Under the pieces are notes generated by a model, which did no database searches, had not been told where the DNA came from, and saw only the letters and a program-made list of their open reading frames with translations. A stretch of DNA of 64,000 nucleotides. It comes from Alteromonas sp. a30 (lineage in GTDB: Bacteria; Pseudomonadota; Gammaproteobacteria; Enterobacterales; Alteromonadaceae). The stretch is taken from NCBI RefSeq assembly GCF_026788005.1, contig NZ_JABEPE010000011.1, positions 62,001-126,000 of the forward strand, in the 5' to 3' direction. This document shows, one piece after another, positions 10,101-16,719 of the stretch (the first letter of the stretch is position 1; every line of letters begins with the position of its first letter). Both the position numbers and the translations under genes were made by a program.

Positions 10101-10258
10101 CGGATGGTAATGAAGTTAATTTCTGTGGTCGCAAACATTTGTCGCTGAATACTGAAGTAAGTCAGCAGGCCCATAACAATGATGATCATCATCATTAAAT
10201 TAGCCGCAACAGGATTACGCGCAAAATAGGCTATCAAGCCACGTTCAGAGCTAATCAT
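7133..10258 (-). CDS. RND efflux transporter, HAE1/AcrB family
   Basis: A 1041-residue inner-membrane proton-driven pump, full length for AcrB-type proteins. The N-terminal helix (AYFARNPVAANLMMMIIIVMG) is followed by a large periplasmic loop, a bundle of helices, a second loop and a second bundle, the usual internal duplication. The proton-relay acidic pair is visible in TM4 as GIVVDDAIVIGES; the equivalent repeat segment reads GVVVNDSLVLTDF. It lies two bases from the stop of its membrane-fusion partner, so both are made from one transcript. No outer-membrane channel gene is adjacent, so a TolC encoded elsewhere is presumed. Substrates cannot be predicted. Confidence 0.95.
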   Translation of the reverse strand: MISSERGLIAYFARNPVAANLMMMIIIVMGLLTYFSIQRQMFATTEINFITIRAVYPGAAPQEMEESVMEKMEESLQDVTGIDKMVTRIGRGSGSISLEIDVGEDLSDVLDQVKLRIDSIATFPADMEPPIIYKREFTQPVLEIVLTGPDNPLVLKEFGKKIEDELLQLNDVTLVDFDSMPENEIAIEIAPETLRKYGLTLQGVTNTIRNYSSNRSAGTIETQSGVIAIRSEQQAYNRDDFYSIPVVTGAAGEQVLLGDIANIKDGFEERVHYMRFNGQEATIIAVQATSEQSMPEVSQSVRRYLEEKRKTLPAHYHMDVLVDMTYYLNGRLDMMLSNLAQGAVLVFIMLALFLRLKLALWVMVGLPLTFLGAIWLMPMVGVTINITSLFAFIMVLGIVVDDAIVIGESASTEIEKRGHSVDNVIRGAKRVAVPATFGVLTTIAVFAPFLFSEGVESGGFISIAGVVTLCLIFSLIESKLILPAHLAESKFKPIDPNGWRHRFNQRFHHFVDNKYAPFVEMCAKYRYLTLSTFVALLFITFSLMGAGIVRFIPMPSIPHDFPSITIEMNENVSEQTTLSAIKQIEGMINRVEQESIKEVGEPLVANVMAYAQSSTSGRIVVPLVDEEARPYDSFELARRWREQFPTIVGLKKITIQDEVIEAGEDGELSYRIYGKDLEELNEAGRLLMHKLGQVEGLFDIGSSIDIANKEIQLELKPVGYQLGLTPDAVARAVGLSFYGSEVQRVLREGDEIKVMVRYPRAVREQLSSLKQTRLYTPDGSEVMLGDVAELYEKPGLSYIRRDQGYRTVRVYASIDEAVITPGQVVQTVKKDIMPEVKKAHPSVKSELGGQVQKQREQQQEMLYFAVAGLLAVYFLLAIPLRSYTQPFIIMSVIPFGLTGAVWGHFFFGYDLSMMSIFGIIAAAGVVVNDSLVLTDFVNQLRREGQTTFDAVVNAGKARFRAILLTSLTTFFGLLPIMFETSLQARFVIPMAISLAFAVAFATLITLVLVPCLYMILDDIKQSFGKLRGQKSTTINVEAPAK

Positions 10259-10260
10259 GA

Positions 10261-11409
10261 CTATTTAACCTCGTTATCTGTACTCGCAGAAGAAATAGAC
10301 ACAACCATGCCATCTTGCGGATATTCAGGAATTTGTGTGACCAAGCGTTCGCCAGCTTCTAAACCACTGCCAATTAACACTAAACCTTTCTCTTCACGCA
10401 GAATACTCACTTTCTTCTGAACTAATTTATCGTTAGCGTCAACAATCCACACATGATCATCTTCGAGCACTTCTTGAGAGGCTGAAATCACGCCATTAAG
10501 CGTCACGCCGGGAACGGTTACTTTTACATAACTTCCAAATTTCACCACTGGTACATTGCTACGCAATCCATAGGGGTCCTCAATCACTGCAACCAAGTTG
10601 CTCATACGCGTTGCTTGATTGACCACACCCAAATCACGATCAATATAGATGTCACGTGACAACTGGGATTTATCCGCTACGGTTAACCGTGCGGGTGCCG
10701 ATTGAATATCTTTGGGAATAAAGGGGGCATCAAACCCAGCAATGGGCAACACCACTTCGGCGTTTTCGATGCTAAATAACTCTGCTACCGCCGTACCTGA
10801 GTTTACGACCTGACCAATCCCCACGTTACGGGATACGATTAAGGCGTCGTAAGGGGCTTTTATCTGGCAACGTTCTAGATTACGTTTTGCTCTGGTATAG
10901 GCAGCTTCTGCTGCCTTTAAACGCGCTTTGGCGCTCAATAGTTGCGGTTTTCTCAACGCTAAGGCAGAAACTTTCTCTTTGGCGACACTTGCCCATTCTT
11001 CTTTTGCCACTTCGCCTAATGCGATTTCTTGTTCTAATTCAGACTGTGCAGCAGCCAAACTAGATTCGGCTTCAATCAAAGCGGCTCGATAATCTGATTC
11101 ATCAACCCGTACCAGCACTTCTCCCGCTTTAACTAAGCCGCCTGCATAAAAGTCCTCGTGTACAGCCACTATTTCGCCGTTAACAAAACTCGACAAGTTT
11201 GTGCGTTCTTTTGGCTGAACTTCTCCCCACGAATCAATATTAACTTGATAATTTTCAGGCTGCACCTTCTCTACTGAGACAAGTGGCGCAGGAAGCTCTT
11301 GTTGTAACTCATTGTCCTTCGCATTGGCTTTCACTAATCCGATAGAAATAATAATCCCAAGCGCCAAAACAACAAAAGGCGCACCAATTTTGAGTAAATT
11401 TTCATTCAT
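10261..11409 (-). CDS. RND efflux periplasmic adaptor (membrane-fusion protein)
   Basis: A 382-residue HlyD/AcrA-type adaptor that bridges the inner-membrane pump and an outer-membrane channel. It has one N-terminal membrane anchor (about residues 10-27, IGAPFVVLALGIIISIGLV) without a lipobox Cys. A split lipoyl domain (GEVLVRVDESDYRAAL and RCQIKAPYDALIVSRNVGIGQ) flanks an alpha hairpin rich in Ala, Glu and Lys (about residues 115-175), followed by beta-barrel and membrane-proximal domains. It is first in a four-gene operon with the pump, the RibK-like and the DUF192 genes. No regulator gene adjoins. Confidence 0.93.
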   Translation of the reverse strand: MNENLLKIGAPFVVLALGIIISIGLVKANAKDNELQQELPAPLVSVEKVQPENYQVNIDSWGEVQPKERTNLSSFVNGEIVAVHEDFYAGGLVKAGEVLVRVDESDYRAALIEAESSLAAAQSELEQEIALGEVAKEEWASVAKEKVSALALRKPQLLSAKARLKAAEAAYTRAKRNLERCQIKAPYDALIVSRNVGIGQVVNSGTAVAELFSIENAEVVLPIAGFDAPFIPKDIQSAPARLTVADKSQLSRDIYIDRDLGVVNQATRMSNLVAVIEDPYGLRSNVPVVKFGSYVKVTVPGVTLNGVISASQEVLEDDHVWIVDANDKLVQKKVSILREEKGLVLIGSGLEAGERLVTQIPEYPQDGMVVSISSASTDNEVK

Positions 11410-11565
11410 AACTGCAGAGGTTCCATTTGGAATAGTGTCAACATATCAACTTTAGATCATTCAGCGCTCGAAACAAGACGAAGCGCTATTTCAAGTGGTC
11501 AACTTTACCCTAATGTGGAAATTCTCACCAAAGCAAATTGCAACAATTTGCACATTCCGATTGGT

Positions 11566-12951
11566 TTAAACAGCGCAGTTAGTCGATAGGATTATTTTAT
11601 TTTTCCCAGTGCGTTTTGCAGCGTATAAATTTGTATCCGCTTCTGAAATTGTCCGCTGATAATCGGGATGTCCATCATACATGGCGACCCCAATACTAAC
11701 GGTCACGTTAAGCCTCTCTCCATTTTCCAATACAGAATCTACACTTTGTACCGCCAGACGAACCTGCTCTGCTTTTTGCAATAATGAACGGCGGTTTACG
11801 GCACTGACCAATACTAGAATCTCTTCTCCGCCATAGCGGAAACAAAAATCAGTGGGTCGTACATTTTGCAAAATACAACTCGACACATCTCTTAACACTT
11901 TGTCGCCCGCTTGATGACCATAGGTATCATTGACCAGTTTAAAGTTGTCGATGTCTATCATCATCAAACCAAAGCGCTCATTTTGCGCGTGACATAAACT
12001 CACTTCACGCTTAAATATGCCATCAACAAAGCGGCGACTTAACAATTGAGTAAGGGGATCACGCGAATGATTTTCTTGAGTATTTTTATCAGCAATTTGG
12101 TCAAGCAACCAACAAATTTCAGCCACAACTCTGTTGATGTAAAAAATAACTTCAATCAGCTTATCTTTTTCCATGCCAACTCGGTGCCGCACTTTGTTCT
12201 GCATAAATAAACTGAGTTCTTCAATTAAAAATTGAATTCGGGATAATTCATTGCTGTTTGGGAAATACAAGCCTGCTTTATGAACAAACCATAATCCACA
12301 ATTTGTGTGTCGAATGTCAGCCTCACTTTCAATGGCAATCACATTCTCACTCACCATGTGGGTGATGATGTTCCGGCTCCAGGTAATTAATTCCGACTTG
12401 ATTTTTTCACACTCTAACGATAAGTCAGATGTAGCCACTTTTAGACGAAAGGCTTGTGCATTGCGTTTATCATCGGCATGTTTAGTGTGGTAATGCGCAT
12501 TAATCACAGACAAACAGGTATCCAACAATTTATTGATGTACACCACTCCCTCGGCAAGGTGTGCTTTGTCTGCAAGTGTTAAATAAATTTCAAAGCAATA
12601 GTCTTTTACCACCTGCATCCCATAATCGACCAACCCCACAGGCACGCCGATACGAGCGTGAATCACACCAATTTGAGCATGCATGTTATTGAAACTTTTA
12701 GAACATAAATCAGCTCGAGGACTAAAAACAAATTCTGCCCACTGCGTAAAAGATAACTTAAGTTGAAGTTCTACCTTCTCATGATTTAAAAACAAGCCCG
12801 CATTACCATTATTCATTAATTCTCGATAAAACGTTTCCGCAATAAGAGGGGCTTTAGACTGCATTTTTGCAGATACATAGTTAACTGTACTCGCTTTGAC
12901 TGAATCGCAGAGTTTTTCTATGGATTTTGGAGGATTCATTGCCTTTATCAC
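11566..12951 (-). CDS. dosC: Globin-coupled heme sensor diguanylate cyclase, DosC-like
   Basis: A 461-residue protein, matching E. coli DosC (460) in size and order of parts. The N-terminal sensor globin (about 10-160) contains GVIHARIGVPVGLVDYGMQV, aligning with the heme proximal His region; this His is residue 98 when counted from the GTG at 12951. A distal Tyr (FYREL) and a Leu (ELQLKL) are also in place, as in oxygen-binding DosC. A helical middle domain precedes a GGDEF domain (about 300-461) with active site YGGEEILV and, five residues before it, an RPTD inhibitory site. The active motif is GGEEI, with Ile for the usual Phe. Start is GTG 12951 or ATG 12939; neither has a good ribosome site. 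Predicted to make cyclic di-GMP under oxygen control. The usual partner phosphodiesterase DosP is not nearby. Confidence 0.9.
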   Translation of the reverse strand: MIKAMNPPKSIEKLCDSVKASTVNYVSAKMQSKAPLIAETFYRELMNNGNAGLFLNHEKVELQLKLSFTQWAEFVFSPRADLCSKSFNNMHAQIGVIHARIGVPVGLVDYGMQVVKDYCFEIYLTLADKAHLAEGVVYINKLLDTCLSVINAHYHTKHADDKRNAQAFRLKVATSDLSLECEKIKSELITWSRNIITHMVSENVIAIESEADIRHTNCGLWFVHKAGLYFPNSNELSRIQFLIEELSLFMQNKVRHRVGMEKDKLIEVIFYINRVVAEICWLLDQIADKNTQENHSRDPLTQLLSRRFVDGIFKREVSLCHAQNERFGLMMIDIDNFKLVNDTYGHQAGDKVLRDVSSCILQNVRPTDFCFRYGGEEILVLVSAVNRRSLLQKAEQVRLAVQSVDSVLENGERLNVTVSIGVAMYDGHPDYQRTISEADTNLYAAKRTGKNKIILSTNCAV

Positions 12952-13184
12952 TCAGTTATCAGACTCAAAAAATCCGCTTACATACGCGCATTTAGGTTCG
13001 ATTTCCCCCTACAGTAGATCATGTTAGATATGGGGAACATTAAACTTTTTGTTGATTAAAACAGCGAGGAAACATTGAAAATTAATTTAACTATATGATT
13101 TAAAGACAGAAATTACCTAACCAAACGGTTAAGCAACCAGGCTGGCTTATGCATTTTTCCAAAGCAGGTTTGATACGGATCAAA
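12952..13184 (-). promoter_or_regulatory. dosC upstream region with two operator-like palindromes
   Basis: This 233-base gap between panE and dosC holds two perfect inverted repeats. One is TTTGATACGGATCAAA at 13169-13184, which contains the FNR consensus TTGAT-N4-ATCAA exactly. The other is TAACCAAACGGTTA at 13118-13131. No U tract follows the first palindrome on the minus strand, so it is more likely a protein site than a terminator for panE. A weak extended -10-like CATAAG lies at 13147-13152. Control of dosC by FNR is inferred. Confidence 0.5.
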
Positions 13185-14189
13185 TTATACCTGTGACAAC
13201 TGAGATAATAACGCCCGGGCTGATATTGGTGCCGAAATGCTATTTTCACTCAACAAACGTAGTTGCTGTGCCACCACTTTGTTTACAGGAGCAGAAAGTC
13301 CAACCTCCTCAGCGATGCTCGATACCGCACCATTTAGAAATTGAATCTCTGTTTCTCGGCCAGCTTGAATATCCTCCCACATGGACGAGCGTGCTTGTGG
13401 GTCTATTGCTAACATTTTTTGCGCCAGAATTTGAAATAGCCAATCTGGCAACAACAATATTCTCGGCAACCAATGAGGCTTAACGGAAGTAAGTTGGGCT
13501 AACTCAATGCCCTTACGTTGGCACACTTGCAGCAACTCTTGCTGACATTTCGCCAACACTTTTCGATAACCTCGCTGCGATAACTCTTGCTTCAAAGGCA
13601 AATCAGATAACGCATTAATTGCATTATTTAAATTCAACATGAGCTTCCCCCAAATAACCGCTTTCATGTCGCTGCGTAATTCACACGCCAAGCCATAGTG
13701 AGAAAAAGCGTCTTGAATAGGGTGTAATGAACGATGTTGTGGCAAATACACACTTCCTTCCGTCGCTCTATGAAAGTGCGCCTGTTCTCCCTGAACCACA
13801 TTAAATGGAACAATGCCGCATACCACTTCTGCTTGTTGTACCGCTTGTTTAACCGGCAACTCTGCGCCTATACCGTTTTGTAAACACACAATCAAACAAC
13901 CGTCTTGTACATAATTTGATAACGCTTCAGCTGCTTGTTCCATTGCCGTACATTTTAGCGTTACTAATACGACATCGGCTTGAGACAGCGTTGTGGGGTC
14001 GGTGCTATAGGCAATATTGGCAACAAAATCATCACGTTCTTGGTAATCTGTTAATCGAATTCCTTCTCGCTGCTGAATGACCTTTTTCAGACGCTCTCGC
14101 CCCAACAAAACAACATCCATCCCCTGACTGAGTAACACTGCTCCTAAATAGCACCCAATCGAACCTGCACCGTACACAACTATTTTCAC
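13185..14189 (-). CDS. panE: 2-dehydropantoate 2-reductase (ketopantoate reductase)
   Basis: This enzyme reduces 2-dehydropantoate to pantoate with NADPH for pantothenate and coenzyme A synthesis. The 334-residue protein starts with a Rossmann motif VVYGAGSIGCYLGAVL, has the ALK/TLK-type segment VLVTLKCTAMEQA and the ICLQNG(I)G loop characteristic of ApbA/PanE. The catalytic Lys lies in MKAVIWGKLMLN and the C-terminal substrate segment includes SSMWEDIQAGRETEI (S-M-x-D-x-x-x-G-R-x-T-E-I), the family signature. The start is a GTG at 14189 preceded by GGGAT. It follows the acetyltransferase gene by five bases, indicating cotranscription. E. coli uses PanE together with IlvC; other 2-oxoacid substrates are possible. 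Confidence 0.92.
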   Translation of the reverse strand: MKIVVYGAGSIGCYLGAVLLSQGMDVVLLGRERLKKVIQQREGIRLTDYQERDDFVANIAYSTDPTTLSQADVVLVTLKCTAMEQAAEALSNYVQDGCLIVCLQNGIGAELPVKQAVQQAEVVCGIVPFNVVQGEQAHFHRATEGSVYLPQHRSLHPIQDAFSHYGLACELRSDMKAVIWGKLMLNLNNAINALSDLPLKQELSQRGYRKVLAKCQQELLQVCQRKGIELAQLTSVKPHWLPRILLLPDWLFQILAQKMLAIDPQARSSMWEDIQAGRETEIQFLNGAVSSIAEEVGLSAPVNKVVAQQLRLLSENSISAPISARALLSQLSQV

Positions 14190-14194
14190 ATTTA

Positions 14195-15217
14195 TTATCC
14201 CAAAAGCGGCTTTAAGCGTATATCTGATCGTAATTGTTGTAGTAGCTGACTCAGTTGCTGATGCAATTGATTCGAGGTTTGGTGACTACCTGTAAAATCA
14301 CGATAATAGAAAACTTCAGCTTCCGAAGGCGGTAACGCACTAAATGGCAACCGGCTGAACCCTAATTTTTGAATGGCTTTGTGCGACGGCGTATTGTAGT
14401 CGAATACTTTGGCATAACACTGTTTCATTGCGTGGTATTTTGTCCCCACCTGCATCAATATTTTGACCGCCTTCGGCCCCAGCCCTTTACCTTGAAAATC
14501 AGGCCCTAACCAGTAATAAAAGAATCCTATATCCTGATACACCTGCAAGCTCACCGAGCCAATAAAACCATAATCTTGATGCATCACTGAGAATAAATGC
14601 CGATTTGAGTCAAACAAACATAAGTTTAGCCAATGCATCCAATGTTTGGGACTGGGAAATTTAGGTAAGCTACAACGTTTCGCAATATCACTATCATTGT
14701 ATTGCCAAGCAAAATCCGCCACATGATTCGACATCATTGGCGTAATATTAATCTTATCGGCTCGTAAATCTTGTAACGAATAAGGTATCGCCTCCCAATC
14801 CCGCTTCACTTGTTCACGAGCGTAAAGCAAGGTTTTATTGCTGGGAAACTTTAACAACTCTTGCTCTATTTGCGTCATTGCAATATCAAAACGTCCCATT
14901 TGTCGCTCTGATAAGGCCACTTCTTTTGGATTCAGCATGGTTGGTACAACCGGCTGTAAACGTTTTAAGCTCGGCCAGTCGCACAAATAACGCGCCAATT
15001 TAATCAAATCGTGAATAGCAGGTTGAGACAGATTAAGAAGCTCAGCATCAAGCACCTTACGAAGCTTATTTAACACAGAGATGCGTTGCCTGTAAGACAC
15101 GGTTTTAGGTTCAAGCTGACGCAACTCCCCGAGTTCGGGAAGCGTTTTTCGTTGCTGTGATGCCAATGCAGCCACTTGTTGTCGCACTAACGCTGAGCGA
15201 CTAAAAGGCAAGGTCAT
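14195..15217 (-). CDS. GNAT family acetyltransferase with long helical N-terminal extension
   Basis: A 340-residue protein whose central part (about 155-300) is a GNAT acyltransferase: the core strand GFIGSVSLQVY, a YYWLGPDFQGKGLGPKAVKIL segment with the acetyl-CoA pyrophosphate loop (Q/R-G-x-G-x type, here FQGKGLG), and NTPSHKAIQKLGF, the typical C-terminal motif. The first 150 residues are predicted helical and rich in Gln, Leu and Arg; the last 40 form a Gln-rich helix (SNQLHQQLSQLLQQL). These extensions are uncommon for single GNAT enzymes, usually near 150-180 residues. A strong AAGGAGAAA ribosome site precedes the ATG. panE follows directly. Substrate unknown; protein or small-molecule acetylation are both possible. 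Confidence 0.8.
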   Translation of the reverse strand: MTLPFSRSALVRQQVAALASQQRKTLPELGELRQLEPKTVSYRQRISVLNKLRKVLDAELLNLSQPAIHDLIKLARYLCDWPSLKRLQPVVPTMLNPKEVALSERQMGRFDIAMTQIEQELLKFPSNKTLLYAREQVKRDWEAIPYSLQDLRADKINITPMMSNHVADFAWQYNDSDIAKRCSLPKFPSPKHWMHWLNLCLFDSNRHLFSVMHQDYGFIGSVSLQVYQDIGFFYYWLGPDFQGKGLGPKAVKILMQVGTKYHAMKQCYAKVFDYNTPSHKAIQKLGFSRLPFSALPPSEAEVFYYRDFTGSHQTSNQLHQQLSQLLQQLRSDIRLKPLLG

Positions 15218-15655
15218 GGTTTCTCCTTGCAGTTAAACCTTTAAAAAAGTAACCGCTTAAGCTTAAAACATAATTTGAAAAGGTTCACGCAATCATTACT
15301 CAACTCTAATGAGCACAAAAGAACTGTTTTTACCTCATCATTTACCAACCCTTCTCGATTTCATGATGTTAAACGCTTTATCGCTCAAAAATCGCAAATA
15401 ATAAATTAATAGTTAACCAGCTATTAATTAACCCGTTAGATAAAAATAAAAAGTGCAGAATTATTCCTTAACAAAATAAAAACGCAGCTACAAAAAGGAT
15501 CATTTATTTACATAATTACAATTGGATTTAACCGTAAAATAGCCATGTTCATTGGAGCCTGTAATTAAACAGTCTTTATATTCCCTTAAAGAATTAAAAA
15601 GATGGAAATAAAAGCTCCTAAATATAAGGTCGTTTTAACATTAAAAGGAAATATT
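15218..15655. promoter_or_regulatory. AT-rich 438-base gap with palindromes upstream of an orphan gene
   Basis: No gene is visible. It holds a nine-base inverted repeat AATTAATAG / CTATTAATT at 15404-15412 and 15421-15429, and a 14-base palindrome CTGTAATTAAACAG at 15559-15572. The latter lies between TTGGAG (15553-15558) and TTTATA (15576-15581), a plausible -35/-10 pair with 17-base spacing for the gene at 15656, so it would be well placed to act as an operator. All of this is pattern reading; no protein is assigned to either site. Confidence 0.35.
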
Positions 15656-16312
15656 ATGTCTACTGAATCCAGAACCGTTAGAATTTATAATCATGGTGGA
15701 TTTCCAATCCATGAATTAATTGTTCATCATTTCCAATTCACAGGTAACGATCCGGACGATAAAAATAAGCGCTATAACGAACAAACTGTTTTATATACCG
15801 CTAAAAACAGCGAAGGGAATTACCTTTCTGCACCGAGTGGTGTTGTCGTTAAACATTTAGATGATATTTATGTTGGTGGTACATTAGATTTTCAACAAAA
15901 CGTTGACCCCGACCACAAAAGCCATTGGAACGTGGCGTGGCGCTGTGCATTAGATAAAGGGATTTATTATCTTACTCAAGATGATGGATTCTTCCGTCAG
16001 TTTGCTGAGAACATTGCAGATAAAATCATTAGTGGTATTGGTGATGCCGTTGACTTTTTCACCGAGTCAGACCTTGGTACGGTTTTAGCTCATGAAGCTC
16101 AAGCAAGTGTAAACTACTTTATTGAAAACATTGATAAGAGCAACCCAGATACAATCGAACACAAGTTCCACGGTGACTCTAGCTGCCGTCAAGACATTCA
16201 CATTGGCATGACTGGGGATCACCCAAATACTGTTAATCGTGACAAGGCCCAGTTTAACTCAGATAGCAACACGCAATCTTGCACTGTGCATAACTTCGGC
16301 TTTGGCAGTTAA
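15656..16312 (+). CDS. Orphan protein of unknown function
   Basis: A 218-residue protein that I do not recognise. The start at 15656 is chosen because AAGGAA lies seven bases upstream; a longer frame from 15602 has no ribosome site. There is no signal peptide and no clear membrane span. The N-terminal half looks beta-rich and polar (VRIYNHGGFPIHELIVHHF), includes several His, and contains WNVAWRCALDKG. A central amphipathic helical stretch (about 115-165) is followed by a Cys- and His-containing tail (DSSCRQDIHIG and TQSCTVHNFGFG), the only other cysteines. It is a monocistronic gene in an AT-rich surround with its own apparent promoter, and a structured repeat plus a terminator follow it. 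A toxin-like or metal-binding role could be imagined but nothing supports it. Confidence 0.7.
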   Translation: MSTESRTVRIYNHGGFPIHELIVHHFQFTGNDPDDKNKRYNEQTVLYTAKNSEGNYLSAPSGVVVKHLDDIYVGGTLDFQQNVDPDHKSHWNVAWRCALDKGIYYLTQDDGFFRQFAENIADKIISGIGDAVDFFTESDLGTVLAHEAQASVNYFIENIDKSNPDTIEHKFHGDSSCRQDIHIGMTGDHPNTVNRDKAQFNSDSNTQSCTVHNFGFGS

Positions 16313-16473
16313 TACATTTGACGTAAAGAAAACTCTCGCAGCCAGCTAAATATCGACTCACAATAACTCAACCTGAGACGAGTAAAAACTAGACTGTGAG
16401 GCTGGTTGGCTTGATTCCGGTGTGTTCGAACAACCGCAATGCGTTCCAAAGCAAGCTAAATAGCTGTGTTTAA

Positions 16474-16590
16474 TTGTCAGTCACCCATAGAGATTTATCG
16501 CAAACTCGCCGTGGATACTTCCATGTAGGCTCCACAGCCGCTTCCCTGCGACTGAGGGTTTGCTCCTAATTCTCTACAGGTGACTGATAG
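16474..16590 (+). repeat. Structured intergenic repeat, copy 1
   Basis: An approximately 116-base element bounded by TCAGTCACC and GGTGACTGA, which pair perfectly. Further in, TAGAGA pairs with TCTCTA and GCAAAC with GTTTGC, and a small hairpin TGGA-TACT-TCCA is present. A second copy lies at 29561-29676 with similar length and a strongly conserved core (CTCGCCGTGGATAC, TCCATGTA, CTGAGGGTTT). Both copies sit on the plus strand in gaps between convergent genes, just before a terminator. There is no open reading frame, so a MITE-like or REP-like element or a structured RNA domain is likely. Confidence 0.75.
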
Positions 16591-16628
16591 TTTGGAACAG
16601 GTATTTAGTTTGTGTGCTATTTAAATAA

Positions 16629-16661
16629 AAACGGATTGCCTATTTAGGCAATCCGTTTTTT
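16629..16661. terminator. Bidirectional intrinsic terminator
   Basis: A 12-base-pair stem (AAACGGATTGCC / GGCAATCCGTTT) with a six-base loop, flanked by T runs on both strands. It sits between the plus-strand orphan gene (stop 16312) and the minus-strand subtilase (stop 16720), so it can serve both. Confidence 0.9.
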
Positions 16662-16719
16662 CATGCTGAGCAATACTTGCGTTAACTGTAATACATGTCA
16701 ACGCTTAAGCGATTCGGCT

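Larger units (their letters stand above)
16313..16719 (+). other. Structured 3' intergenic region between convergent genes
   Basis: No coding sequence. In order it holds: paired segments CCAGC/GCTGG and CTCACA/TGTGAG around 16352-16414, which could fold as one interrupted hairpin; an eight-base inverted pair GTTCCAAA (16443-16450) and TTTGGAAC (16591-16598) enclosing a structured repeat; and a strong bidirectional terminator. All are seen directly in the sequence; whether they are transcribed as one RNA is unknown. Confidence 0.5.

Noticed and set aside
15559-15572. CTGTAATTAAACAG as a LexA box
   Set aside because: The half-sites are separated by eight bases instead of ten, so it does not match CTG-N10-CAG as the dinB site does.
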